Origin: Bacteroidales bacterium
GTDB lineage: Bacteria; Bacteroidota; Bacteroidia; Bacteroidales; B18-G4
Assembly (NCBI GenBank): GCA_030618905.1
Contig: JAUXCL010000072.1
Coordinates: 1-10,452, forward strand
Direction: 5' to 3'
Length of the DNA: 10,452 nt
The position numbers and the translations under genes are program-made. Below, piece after piece: positions 1-7,061 of the stretch. The notes beneath the pieces were generated by a model. That model was given only the letters and a program-made list of their open reading frames with translations, searched no databases and was not told where the DNA came from. How positions within the stretch are numbered: position 1 is the first letter of the stretch; each line of letters starts with the position of its first letter.

Positions 1-570
1 AACCTGGAGAGTGATCCCATTAAGGTCAATGATAAAGTGGGAAATCCGGTCATGATCGGGATCGTACTGGTCTGGAAAGTGGAAGATACTTTCAAAGCTG
101 CCTTTGATGTGGATGACTATCAACATTTTGTGGATATCCAGACTGAGGCTGCCATTCGTAAGCTAGCCGGGCATTATCCATACGATAATTTTGATGATGA
201 AGGAGCTGAGATCACCCTTCGCTCAGGCGGGGAGGAAGTAAACCATGTGCTGGAAGAAGAAATCCGTGAAAGGCTTGCAATTGCAGGTGTTCATGTGATT
301 GAAGCAAGGATCGCCTACCTGGCCTATGCCTCTGAAATTGCTGGTGCCATGTTGAGAAGGCAGCAGGCTACCGCTATTGTTGCTGCCCGTATTAAGATTG
401 TCGAGGGCGCTGTGGGTATGGTTCATTTAGCATTGGAGAAGCTATCCCTTGACAATATCGTGGAGATGGATGAAGATAAAAAGGCAGCGATGGTCAGCAA
501 CCTGATGGTTGTCTTATGCTCAGATAAAGATGCCACACCGGTTGTAAACACAGGTACTTTACATCAATAA
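1..570 (+). CDS. SPFH / band-7 domain protein, 5'-truncated by window edge
   Basis: The frame is open from base 1 and ends at a TAA at 568-570; 189 residues are visible and the true start lies outside the window, so the internal GTG at 37 should not be taken as the start. The residues match the later part of an SPFH (stomatin/prohibitin/flotillin) domain: a beta segment GNPVMIGIVLVWKVEDT, then DDYQHFVDIQTEAAIR, an acidic helix, the segment RLAIAGVHVIEARI, and the alanine-rich coiled helix MLRRQQATAIVAARIKIVEG. Family members are membrane-anchored scaffolds that form oligomeric rings or microdomains; the N-terminal membrane anchor would lie upstream of the window. Two small genes follow with 3 bp and 0 bp spacing, so the three are probably cotranscribed. 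Family assignment is firm; the specific cellular role is not visible. Confidence 0.88.
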   Translation, partial: NLESDPIKVNDKVGNPVMIGIVLVWKVEDTFKAAFDVDDYQHFVDIQTEAAIRKLAGHYPYDNFDDEGAEITLRSGGEEVNHVLEEEIRERLAIAGVHVIEARIAYLAYASEIAGAMLRRQQATAIVAARIKIVEGAVGMVHLALEKLSLDNIVEMDEDKKAAMVSNLMVVLCSDKDATPVVNTGTLHQ

Positions 571-573
571 TAT

Positions 574-723
574 ATGGCGAAAAAGAAACCATTTGTACTT
601 CGTCTTAATCCGGATACGCTGGAAAAGATTGAGAAATGGGCTGCCGATGATTTCAGGAGCGTCAACGGTCAACTGGAGTGGATCATTGACCGCGCCCTGA
701 AGCAAGTAAAAAGGGATAAATAG
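574..723 (+). CDS. Small Arc/ribbon-helix-helix-like protein (49 aa)
   Basis: An ATG at 574 opens a 49-residue frame ending at TAG 721-723, easily missed because it is short. It reads MAKKKPFVLRLNPDTLEKIE, then WAADDFRSVNGQLEWIIDRAL and a lysine-rich end. This is the pattern of an Arc-type ribbon-helix-helix domain: a short basic beta strand (FVLRLN), helix A (PDTLEKIEKWAADD), a turn (RSVN) and helix B (GQLEWIIDRALKQ). RHH proteins bind DNA as dimers through the paired beta strands, so it may autoregulate this cluster, but no operator was recognised. It starts 3 bp after the SPFH stop, and the next gene starts immediately after its own stop, which supports a real coding gene under tight coupling. 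No toxin partner is evident. Confidence 0.8.
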   Translation: MAKKKPFVLRLNPDTLEKIEKWAADDFRSVNGQLEWIIDRALKQVKRDK

Positions 724-1350
724 ATGGAAGACTCAAAATCATATATTAAACTTCTTGAGGATTACGGCCGTAAATCAGGGAGAGAAGTATTTTCCGAAAT
801 TAAAAAGTATAAGCGTCAACGCGGAATGGGCATGTACGGTGAGCCAGAAGCCTGGTACTTCTCAATGCGAGAATCTTCCCATAGTAATATTTTCCTGGCC
901 TGCTATTACGGTTCAAACCTGGAGGTAGGAAAATACCGGACTTACAGTGGTGTTTTCTTTCCTGTTGATGTTCCTTTGAATACTCAGTTGCTGTTGAGCC
1001 AATCTGATGTGCTGGATAAGTTTTCGGGTGTTTTTAGCAAACGGACTAAAACAGGTTTTAAGAATTTCGATAAGAAGACCCTCTTAAAAACGAACGATAC
1101 CTCACTGGCTCGTAAGCTTTTTTCAAAAAGCGCAGTACAATTGGAGATTCTGAAGTCATATAAAGACCTGACAGGATTACTAATAGGAGTGAACGAGATC
1201 AATATCAGATTTATTCCTGAATTGGAGGGAAAAAGCAATATCTCAGCCTTTATCCGCTACGACTGGGTCACTGAAGGCAAAGACATCGAAAGATTATTCA
1301 AGCTTGGATATTTGTTACATGATCAACTATCCAGGATCGTAGTACCATAG
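724..1350 (+). CDS. Conserved-looking protein of unknown function downstream of SPFH/Arc pair
   Basis: This frame encodes 208 residues. The ATG at 724 directly abuts the previous TAG at 721-723, so the start is well fixed. No signal peptide or membrane segment is visible, so the product is probably cytosolic. It is basic and aromatic-rich in the first half (EIKKYKRQRG, then GEPEAWYFSMRESS). The middle and C-terminal parts (GVFFPVDVPLN, KTGFKNFDKKTLLKTND, SKSAVQLEILKSYKDLTG, NEINIRFIPEL) recall the layout of DUF3137-type domains, in which a 'GLFF..DF' strand precedes a helix and an 'I.LSF....LYIAI' strand; this is a weak resemblance by eye only. Its last codons (VVP-stop) lie inside the first unit of the 8-bp repeat array, so the C-terminus may have been shaped by repeat insertion. 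Function unknown. Confidence 0.72.
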   Translation: MEDSKSYIKLLEDYGRKSGREVFSEIKKYKRQRGMGMYGEPEAWYFSMRESSHSNIFLACYYGSNLEVGKYRTYSGVFFPVDVPLNTQLLLSQSDVLDKFSGVFSKRTKTGFKNFDKKTLLKTNDTSLARKLFSKSAVQLEILKSYKDLTGLLIGVNEINIRFIPELEGKSNISAFIRYDWVTEGKDIERLFKLGYLLHDQLSRIVVP

Positions 1351-1405
1351 TACCATAGTGCCATAGTACCATAGTGCCATAGTACCATAGTACGATAGTA
1401 TTATA
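1342..1405. repeat. Octamer tandem array, unit GTACCATA x8
   Basis: Eight consecutive 8-bp units in strict register: GTACCATA and the variants GTGCCATA, GTACGATA and GTATTATA. The first unit contains the TAG stop (1348-1350) of the upstream gene. Because 8 is not a multiple of 3, the internal TAG recurs in all three forward frames within 24 bp. It is the only 8-bp array in the window; the others are 7 bp. Confidence 0.93.
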
Positions 1406-1414
1406 GCACGAAGT

Positions 1415-1442
1415 GACTGCCAACTGCCAACTACAAACTGTC
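1415..1442. repeat. Heptamer array, AACTGCC type, 4 units
   Basis: Four 7-bp units (GACTGCC, AACTGCC, AACTACA, AACTGTC) in register, between the octamer array and the next heptamer array. Together they fill almost the whole 147-bp spacer between two convergent genes; no gene or clear terminator hairpin is seen there. Confidence 0.8.
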
Positions 1443-1447
1443 CATTT

Positions 1448-1517
1448 ATCCTGCATCCTGTATCCTGTATCCTGCATCCTGTATCCTGCATCCTGTATCA
1501 GGCATCCAGTATCCAGT
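1448..1517. repeat. Heptamer array, ATCCTGY type, 10 units, entering the yhcC-like 3' end
   Basis: Ten 7-bp units in strict register: seven ATCCTGC or ATCCTGT, then ATCAGGC and two ATCCAGT. The last three units (1497-1517) contain the stop codon (1498-1500) and the final codons (WILDA) of the radical SAM gene on the minus strand, so the C-terminal tail of that protein is encoded by repeat DNA. A short array of the same unit recurs at 4394-4421, so this is a dispersed unit type. Confidence 0.93.
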
Positions 1518-2472
1518 TTTTCCCCTGCCAGGTGTTTCTTCGTTCCAGTTCCTTCTCGATTTTCTCTAATATTTGTTCATTCCGGATCATTCCCCATCCC
1601 GGTCCGGCCTGGAACCTGGGTGGTACCTCTCCGGCGAAACGTTCAATAATAAATTCAGGGTTGAGTTTTTCCACGAACTGCACAATAAGGTCGATATATT
1701 CATCCAGCGAAAAGAACTGAAAAGCAGCTGGGTCAGCTTCATATTGTTGAGCCATCCTGGTGCCCTTGATGATCTGTAATTGGTGAAATTTGATATTGTT
1801 CAGCGGGAGACGGGAAATGATATCTGCCTGGGCTAAAATCTCATCCATGCTTTCGCCGGGCAAGCCAAAGATCATATGTGCCCCTGTTTTTACCCCTGCC
1901 TGACGGGTTTTCCTGATGGCCTCTGCCGTCTCTTCAAATGTGTGCCCCCTGTTTATCAGCTCAAGGGTTCTGTCATAACAGGATTCAATACCATATTCAA
2001 TGATCACATAATGGGTTTTGGAAAGCTCCTTAAAATATGCCAGCTTTTCATCATCGATACAATCCGGGCGGGTACCTATCACCAGGCCTATGATACCGGG
2101 AAACTGCAGCGCCTGTTCATAGATACCTTTCAGCTCATCTAAAGGGGCATAGGTGTTCGAATAAGGTTGAAAATAAGCCAGGTATTTGCTTGCCCTGCGG
2201 TAGCGCCACTCATGGAATTCCATGCCTTCACGGATCTGCTGCTCCACAGGTTTTTGGGGATCGCAGTAGGAGGGGTTGAAAGCATCATTATTGCAATAGG
2301 TACAGCCCCCTCTTCCTTTAGTCCCGTCACGGTTCGGACAGGTAAACCCGGCATCGATGCTTAGCTTTTGAACACGTACTCCAACCTCTTTCTTGAAGAA
2401 GTTGGAGTACGCATTAAACCGCCTGTTATGTCCCCAGGGGTAAATTCTAAGCTCCTTTTGTGACTCTTTCAA
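1498..2472 (-). CDS. yhcC: TIGR01212-family (YhcC-type) radical SAM protein
   Basis: This 324-residue protein belongs to the elongator-protein-3-like radical SAM group. After WGHNRRFNAYSNFF comes the [4Fe-4S]/SAM-binding motif SIDAGFTCPNRDG...GGCTYC with cysteines C45, C57 and C60 (C-x11-C-x2-C), the spacing typical of this family rather than the canonical CxxxCxxC. Further family landmarks are YFQPYSNTYAPL, LVIGTRPDCI, the EYGIES segment, the HMIFGLPGES strand and the late KFHQLQIIKGT segment. The family is widespread but its substrate is not established; a tRNA- or sulfur-related role would be a guess. The start at 2472 overlaps the end of the transporter gene by 26 bp, and no ATG, GTG or TTG follows before the conserved WGHNRRF, so the overlap is forced. 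The last residues WILDA come from heptamer repeat DNA. It is probably expressed with the transporter. Confidence 0.9.
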   Translation of the reverse strand: MKESQKELRIYPWGHNRRFNAYSNFFKKEVGVRVQKLSIDAGFTCPNRDGTKGRGGCTYCNNDAFNPSYCDPQKPVEQQIREGMEFHEWRYRRASKYLAYFQPYSNTYAPLDELKGIYEQALQFPGIIGLVIGTRPDCIDDEKLAYFKELSKTHYVIIEYGIESCYDRTLELINRGHTFEETAEAIRKTRQAGVKTGAHMIFGLPGESMDEILAQADIISRLPLNNIKFHQLQIIKGTRMAQQYEADPAAFQFFSLDEYIDLIVQFVEKLNPEFIIERFAGEVPPRFQAGPGWGMIRNEQILEKIEKELERRNTWQGKNWILDA

Positions 2473-4114
2473 GTCTTTTCAGGATAGAGAAAATGAATGC
2501 TGCTGAAGCCAGACAACAGACCACAAAGATCAGCCAGAGTGACCAGAGTGGTATTTTATCCCACATAAACGAACCAACGAATAAGAGTTTATTACCTAAT
2601 GCAGTTGCCAGCAACCAGCCTCCCTGCATGAGTCCCTGGAAGCGTGGCGGTGACACCTTCGAAACGAATGAAAGTCCCATAGGGCTCAGGAATAACTCGG
2701 CAATGGTAAGGATCAGGTAACTGCTTATCAGCCAGTATGGTGATACCCTGCCATCTTCAAGGACCGGTTGGCCTCCAAGCTCGACTGGAGAAACGAGACC
2801 CATAGAACCTATAATCATGATCACAAATCCCAGTGAAGCGATGATCATACCGATACCGATCTTTTTAGGCGTTGAGGGTTCCTTCCCGCGCTTATTCAAC
2901 CAGGCAAAGAAGCCCATGACGATGAAGGTTAGCGTTACAATAAATAATGGGTTGTACGACTGGAAGATCTCAGGTTCTATTGGATTAGAGACAGGATTAT
3001 TATTTGAATAGAAATAATATGCCAGGTACCCTAAACCAATAAACATGGCCCCCCCGATAAGTTTTGTTGTCGGTTTTGATTTTTTAATGATCAACAGGAC
3101 TAAACCGACCACTGCACCTATAAGTGCCAGGATCTGGTATAGATCGAAGAACAGATAAGTAAACGGACCCACTGTCTTGACGGTATAGTCGCGTGCAAAC
3201 ATGGTTAATGTCAGACCGTTTTGGTGGAAAGACATCCAGAAGAAGATCACAACGATGAATACCAATCCAAGTGAAATAAGGCGAGGCTTTTCTTCTGACC
3301 ATGGCATCTTGACCACTTGCTGATTTTCCGCTTTTTTCTTTGCTTCAATATGCTTAGCCGGCAGGTACCTGTTGAAAATCACATAAACCAGCAATGAAAT
3401 GATCATTGCGCCGGCAGCAATACCAAAAGCATAATTGTATCCGCGTGCAAATACTTCCAGGTATTCCTGGACAAAGGCTCCAAGGTCTGTCACCGGTCCT
3501 GCCATGTTAACTTTGTCGGCGAGAACCTGCAAATTCTCAACATTTTGCATATTGCCATTCTCGTATTGATGGCAGAGTGATGGCAAGCTGGCATCATGGA
3601 GGAAGCCATTGCTTCTGAGCATCCAGTTTCTGATACCAGTGGCTACGAAAGGTGCAAAGAAAGCACCAATATTAATCCCCATGTAGAACAGCATGAAAGC
3701 CGAATCCCGCAATTTGTCGTATTTAGGATCATCGTACATTTGGCCAACAACAGCTTGCAGGTTGCCTTTAAACAGGCCATTACCAAAGGCGATGACAAAG
3801 AGAGCGGATACAGTTGCAGTCAGTGTGAGACCAGGTATAGCCATAAATATATAACCTACAAACATGATGACGATACCAGCCAGAATAACTGTTTTGTATC
3901 TTTTTGACCAGTCAGCAAGAAGGCCCCCAAGCAGGGCCAAAGCATAAATTGCAAAATAAAACCAGCTGTAAATACCTCCTGCAGTTTCTGCAGACAGATC
4001 ATACTTTGCCTGAAGGAACAAAACCAGAATAGCCATCATGGTGTAGAAACCAAAACGCTCCCCCATGTTGGAGAAAAAGGCAACGAGAAGACCCTTAGGA
4101 TGTCCTTTTAACAT
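2447..4114 (-). CDS. POT/PTR2-family proton-coupled peptide transporter (MFS)
   Basis: A 555-residue inner-membrane protein with about 12-14 hydrophobic segments. POT landmarks are: the TM1 segment NMGERFGFYTMMAILVLFL (residues 16-34), GGLLADWSKRYKTV (63-76), the KGNLQAVVGQMY loop (116-127), FYMGINIG (143-150), matching the FYxxINxG signature, FFWMSFHQNGLTLTMFA (291-307) and a late PRFQGLMQGGWLLATALG. POT proteins import di- and tripeptides with protons. Two deviations stand out: the first glutamate of the usual ExxER motif is Asn16 (NMGER), and the glutamate usual in the FWxxFEQ motif is His297 (FHQ). A loop insertion of about 65 residues (roughly 161-225) separates two TM segments, common in Bacteroidota members. 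The start at 4114 follows a strong promoter about 58 bp upstream. The substrate could differ from simple peptides. Confidence 0.9.
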   Translation of the reverse strand: MLKGHPKGLLVAFFSNMGERFGFYTMMAILVLFLQAKYDLSAETAGGIYSWFYFAIYALALLGGLLADWSKRYKTVILAGIVIMFVGYIFMAIPGLTLTATVSALFVIAFGNGLFKGNLQAVVGQMYDDPKYDKLRDSAFMLFYMGINIGAFFAPFVATGIRNWMLRSNGFLHDASLPSLCHQYENGNMQNVENLQVLADKVNMAGPVTDLGAFVQEYLEVFARGYNYAFGIAAGAMIISLLVYVIFNRYLPAKHIEAKKKAENQQVVKMPWSEEKPRLISLGLVFIVVIFFWMSFHQNGLTLTMFARDYTVKTVGPFTYLFFDLYQILALIGAVVGLVLLIIKKSKPTTKLIGGAMFIGLGYLAYYFYSNNNPVSNPIEPEIFQSYNPLFIVTLTFIVMGFFAWLNKRGKEPSTPKKIGIGMIIASLGFVIMIIGSMGLVSPVELGGQPVLEDGRVSPYWLISSYLILTIAELFLSPMGLSFVSKVSPPRFQGLMQGGWLLATALGNKLLFVGSFMWDKIPLWSLWLIFVVCCLASAAFIFSILKRLERVTKGA

Positions 4115-4171
4115 AATTTCGGATTTTAGTTTATATTGTCAGTATTTGTAATTGATTCGAAGTAAGGTGTA

Positions 4172-4202
4172 CAAAAATAATTAAAAATCTCAGTTTGCCA
4201 AA
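4172..4202 (-). promoter_or_regulatory. Bacteroidota sigma-ABfr-type promoter for the transporter operon
   Basis: Read on the minus strand there is TTTG (4202-4199), a 19-bp spacer, then TATTTTTG (4179-4172). This matches the Bacteroidota primary-sigma consensus TTTG-N19-TAnnTTTG exactly. Transcription would start near 4165, giving a 5' leader of about 50 nt before the ATG at 4114. Confidence 0.72.
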
Positions 4203-4210
4203 TTTTTAAT

Positions 4211-4231
4211 CAGTGACCAGTAACCAGTACA
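4211..4231. repeat. Heptamer array, CAGTAAC type, 3 units
   Basis: Three 7-bp units: CAGTGAC, CAGTAAC and CAGTACA. It is short but in the same 7-bp register style as the longer arrays in this window. Confidence 0.65.
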
Positions 4232-4282
4232 ACGGAGCAGAGTGTCAAGCAAAAGTTAGCTTGTTTTTTACCCACCCCCCGT

Positions 4283-4308
4283 CCCCCTCCCTGCTAGCAG
4301 GGAGGGGG
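4283..4308. repeat. Perfect 26-bp GC-rich palindrome
   Basis: Arms CCCCCTCCCTGCT and AGCAGGGAGGGGG are perfectly complementary with no spacer, centred on GCTAGC. Each strand is nearly pure pyrimidine or purine on one side. An extra C-rich tract lies just left (4274-4280) and a GGGGGAGGG tract about 40 bp to the right, so several alternative stems are possible. There is no T-tract, so a terminator is less likely than a REP-like dispersed palindrome or a protein-binding site. Confidence 0.85.
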
Positions 4309-4393
4309 TGCACACCTGATAAACCAAAACATCAGCACATAATCTGGGGGAGGGTACAAGAAACGAGAAGGCCCCATACGATTTGCACATATC

Positions 4394-4421
4394 ATCCTGT
4401 ATCCTGCGTCCTGCATCTGTC
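4394..4421. repeat. Heptamer array, ATCCTGY type, 4 units (second locus)
   Basis: Units ATCCTGT, ATCCTGC, GTCCTGC and ATCTGTC in register. The unit is the same as in 1448-1517, about 2.9 kb away, showing that this heptamer type is dispersed. It lies just upstream of the presumed promoter area of the sigma operon. Confidence 0.8.
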
Positions 4422-4491
4422 TGTTAGCTACATTTCGGATTTTTATTTGTAATTTCCTGTAATAAATGCTCCACAATCTCGTCTTAAAATT

Positions 4492-5007
4492 ATGACAGCC
4501 GATTCTTTCAATGCAGAAGTGCTTCCCATCAAAAACAAATTGTACCGATTTGCTTTGAGACTGCTGGATGACCACGAAGAAGCGAAAGATACCGTACAGG
4601 AGGTTTTTCTGAGGTTGTGGACCAAAAGAGAAAAGCTGGCAGAATACAGAAGTGTTGAAGCCTTCGCCATGATCATCACCAAAAATCTTTGCCTGGACAA
4701 ACTAAAATCAAGCAGGAGCAAAAATGTCGAATTGAAAGATCAGCTGGAACATACAGATTCCATTACACCTTATCAGCATACTGAAACAAAGGATATGAAA
4801 AATAAAGTGACCCATATCATCAATACCTTGCCCGAGCAGCAAAAGATGGCTATCCAATTAAGGGACATCGAAGGACTGGGTTATGATGAGATCGCTGAAG
4901 TGATGGAAATGAGTTTAAACAATGTCAGGGTAAACCTGTCGAGAGCAAGAAAAAAAGTCAGGGATATTTTAATTAAAGCCCAGAACTATGAGTTTTCAAA
5001 CAATTGA
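4492..5007 (+). CDS. RNA polymerase ECF-type sigma-70 factor
   Basis: The 171 residues show both parts of an ECF sigma factor and nothing else. Region 2 is at about 12-76 (KLYRFALRLLDDHEEAKD, then VQEVFLRLW, and ITKNLCLDKLKS, binding the -10 element and core polymerase). Region 4 is at about 106-160 (INTLPEQQKMAIQLRDIEG, then YDEIAEVMEMSLNNVRVNL, the helix-turn-helix for the -35 element). It overlaps the next gene by 20 bp, and that product is a single-pass membrane protein, so it is presumably an inhibitor of this sigma factor. The target genes probably include the operon itself; a likely autoregulatory promoter motif was not found. The ATG at 4492 lies at the family-typical distance before region 2. 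Confidence 0.93.
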   Translation: MTADSFNAEVLPIKNKLYRFALRLLDDHEEAKDTVQEVFLRLWTKREKLAEYRSVEAFAMIITKNLCLDKLKSSRSKNVELKDQLEHTDSITPYQHTETKDMKNKVTHIINTLPEQQKMAIQLRDIEGLGYDEIAEVMEMSLNNVRVNLSRARKKVRDILIKAQNYEFSNN

Positions 5008-5563
5008 AAAGATATTGCAAAAGTACTTTGAAGGAGATACGTCCCTTCAGGAGGAAGAGCAATTGAAGTCCTTTTTCCAGCAGGATGATGTACCACCTCA
5101 CCTGATGTCCTTAAAGGAATTGTTCATTACGTATTCACGTGAAAAGGAAATCGAAGTACTGGACAAACAATTTGACAACGACATCATGTCCCATATTGAA
5201 TCCGAAGGGATCATTTCAATGAAAAGAAAGCGCAGGACCACAATATACATGATATCAGGTATTGCTGCGAGTATCCTCATTCTGATTACCTTCTTCCTGT
5301 ACATCAATATTTTAACCAAATCCATTGAAGATACTTTTAGCGATCCGCAGATTGCCTATAATGAGGCCAAAAATATCATGCTCTTCGTCAGTGAAAAGCT
5401 GAACAGGGGCACCGAGCCACTTAATAATGCCATAACAAAAGTGGATCAGGGGGTTGATAAGCTGAAGGCCATGGAGAAATTCAATGCCGGAATGAAAGAA
5501 ACAATGCCAATTGACAAATTCAACAGAATACGATTTATATTTAATAACTCAGTCATGCCATAA
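4988..5563 (+). CDS. Probable membrane-anchored anti-sigma factor
   Basis: A 191-residue protein with one transmembrane segment at about 86-108, preceded by the basic cluster KRKRR (79-83), which predicts an N-terminal cytoplasmic half. That half (SFQTIEKILQKYFEGDTS, then EEEQLKSFF) resembles the N-terminal region of Bacteroidota anti-sigma-like proteins encoded beside ECF sigma genes. The periplasmic part (109-191) is helical and shows no FecR domain and no zinc-binding ZAS motif. Its ATG lies inside the sigma gene (20-bp overlap), implying translational coupling and balanced expression. The anti-sigma role is inferred from position and topology, not from a recognised catalytic or binding motif. 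Confidence 0.72.
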   Translation: MSFQTIEKILQKYFEGDTSLQEEEQLKSFFQQDDVPPHLMSLKELFITYSREKEIEVLDKQFDNDIMSHIESEGIISMKRKRRTTIYMISGIAASILILITFFLYINILTKSIEDTFSDPQIAYNEAKNIMLFVSEKLNRGTEPLNNAITKVDQGVDKLKAMEKFNAGMKETMPIDKFNRIRFIFNNSVMP

Positions 5564-5586
5564 GCGTGACTTAAAATTCAAACATC

Positions 5587-6258
<672 letters not shown>

Positions 6259-6268
6259 AGTTTAAATT

Positions 6269-6817
6269 ATGAATAGAATAAAATACATTCTCGTAATGGC
6301 CATGGTTTTTGCCATGGCTTGCGACATGATGGCCCAGAGAAGCAGCCTCAATAAGCTAACCAGGAAATATGAGAAGGTGGAAGGATTTACCTTTAAGGAA
6401 ATCACCGCTGAAGACATTGATCTGGACCTGAGTGATGATGATGCTCAGGGAATAATGTATTCATTGGAAAACCTGGATGTGATCAGGATCATAAAAACAG
6501 ATGAAGACAATCCCAAATACACAAAATCCGTAGCGCTTAAAGAGAAAGTCAACGAAATCCTTAAAACTGAGGCATATGAGCAACTTATCCTGGTTCAGGA
6601 TGGTGACGAGAAGCTTGGCGTTTTTATCAGGAAAAAGGAAAATGGTAACGTAACGGATGTGGCAGTCACTGTATTTGACGATGAGGAATTAATGCTGGTA
6701 TACGTCCGTGGCGACTTCGACATGTCGAAAGTTGGCGGCCTTCAAAATCTGAGTTACCTTGAAAGCCTGAAAAACGGAAATTGCGAAGATAAATCCGGAA
6801 TGGACAACCCGGAGTAG
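6269..6817 (+). CDS. DUF4252 exported protein, second copy (paralogue)
   Basis: A 182-residue protein homologous to the preceding gene: KLTRKYEKVEGFTFKEI aligns with KLFEKYSGEEGYTTVHI, LENLDVIRIIKTDEDNP with LEFIRILMLEDCDNP, and EQLILVQDGDEKLGVFIRK with KELMVVKEQSEEVKFLARK. The N-terminal leader (MNRIKYILVMAMVFAMAC) could be a lipoprotein signal with Cys18, although AMAC is a poor lipobox; cleavage by ordinary signal peptidase after MMA (near residue 22) is the alternative. The copies have diverged greatly, so the duplication is old. Only the heptamer array separates them; no promoter with a good -33 element was seen, so it is probably the last gene of the sigma operon. Function unknown. Confidence 0.85.
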   Translation: MNRIKYILVMAMVFAMACDMMAQRSSLNKLTRKYEKVEGFTFKEITAEDIDLDLSDDDAQGIMYSLENLDVIRIIKTDEDNPKYTKSVALKEKVNEILKTEAYEQLILVQDGDEKLGVFIRKKENGNVTDVAVTVFDDEELMLVYVRGDFDMSKVGGLQNLSYLESLKNGNCEDKSGMDNPE

Positions 6818-6825
6818 AAGAAATT

Positions 6826-6888
6826 GATATCTGATTTATGATATCTGATATCTGAATTTCGCTTCACACTTCATTCTTCACGCTTCAC
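6826..6888. repeat. Heptamer array, GATATCT then GCTTCAC types, 9 units
   Basis: Nine 7-bp units in register: four of GATATCT type (one is GATTTAT), GAATTTC, then GCTTCAC, ACTTCAT, TCTTCAC and GCTTCAC. It begins 8 bp after the stop of the second DUF4252 gene. A 31-bp stretch of it (6843-6873) recurs exactly at 9550-9580. Confidence 0.92.
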
Positions 6889-6894
6889 TCCGCT

Positions 6895-6918
6895 GGTGCG
6901 AATCTCCCGATTCGTGCC
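6895..6918 (+). terminator. Hairpin after the sigma/DUF4252 operon
   Basis: CGAATC (6899-6904) pairs with GATTCG (6909-6914) around a tetraloop TCCC, and GG/CC (6895-6896/6917-6918) closes it outside a 2x2 internal loop. It lies 78 bp after the last gene of the operon. There is no T-tract, so it may be an mRNA 3'-end stabiliser or a REP-like element rather than an intrinsic terminator. Confidence 0.45.
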
Positions 6919-7001
6919 TCAAATGAGATTTCTTCCCGTCACTGCACCACCCCAGCATAATTACTTTCCCTGATTAAATCATACCGTTTACTGATTTCAT
7001 A

Positions 7002-7032
7002 TTGACATGCATTCAATATTAAATTACATTTG
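7002..7032 (+). promoter_or_regulatory. Bacteroidota-type promoter for the T9SS protein gene
   Basis: TTG (7002-7004), a 20-bp spacer, then TACATTTG (7025-7032), matching the -33 TTG and -7 TAnnTTTG consensus. Transcription would start near 7039, leaving a leader of about 20-25 nt before the ATG pair at 7062/7065. The gene therefore appears to be its own transcription unit. Confidence 0.7.
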
Positions 7033-7061
7033 AACTATATTTTCTTTGATCCAATGTCTTT

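Larger units (their letters stand above)
4115..4491. other. Divergent 377-bp spacer between transporter and sigma operons
   Basis: No credible gene. It holds the minus-strand promoter (4172-4202), a 3-unit heptamer run (4211-4231), a 26-bp palindrome (4283-4308), a matching G-rich stretch GGGGGAGGG (near 4346-4354) and a 4-unit heptamer run (4394-4421). For the sigma operon only a near-match to the -7 element, TACATTTC at 4429-4436, is visible, without a clear -33 TTG at the right distance. A small hairpin CAAGC/GCTTG (4246-4263) followed by six Ts looks terminator-like on the plus strand, but no plus-strand gene ends there. Confidence 0.6.

Noticed and set aside
1413..1649. 78-residue plus-strand frame with repeating Cys-Ile-Leu-Tyr-Pro-like words
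   Set aside because: Its first part is a translation of the heptamer array and the rest is antisense to the radical SAM gene; the periodic peptide is an artefact of the DNA repeat.
1876..2364. Several 60-90 residue frames on both strands inside the radical SAM gene
   Set aside because: They are out of frame with, or antisense to, a strongly supported conserved gene and look like composition shadows.
4246..4269. Terminator-like hairpin CAAGC/GCTTG followed by six Ts on the plus strand
   Set aside because: No plus-strand gene ends upstream of it in this window; the 5-bp stem is weak and probably incidental, unless an unseen small RNA exists.
4294..4575. Minus-strand frames around the 5' end of the sigma gene
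   Set aside because: They run across the GC-rich palindrome, heptamers and antisense sigma sequence, and have no domain-like features.
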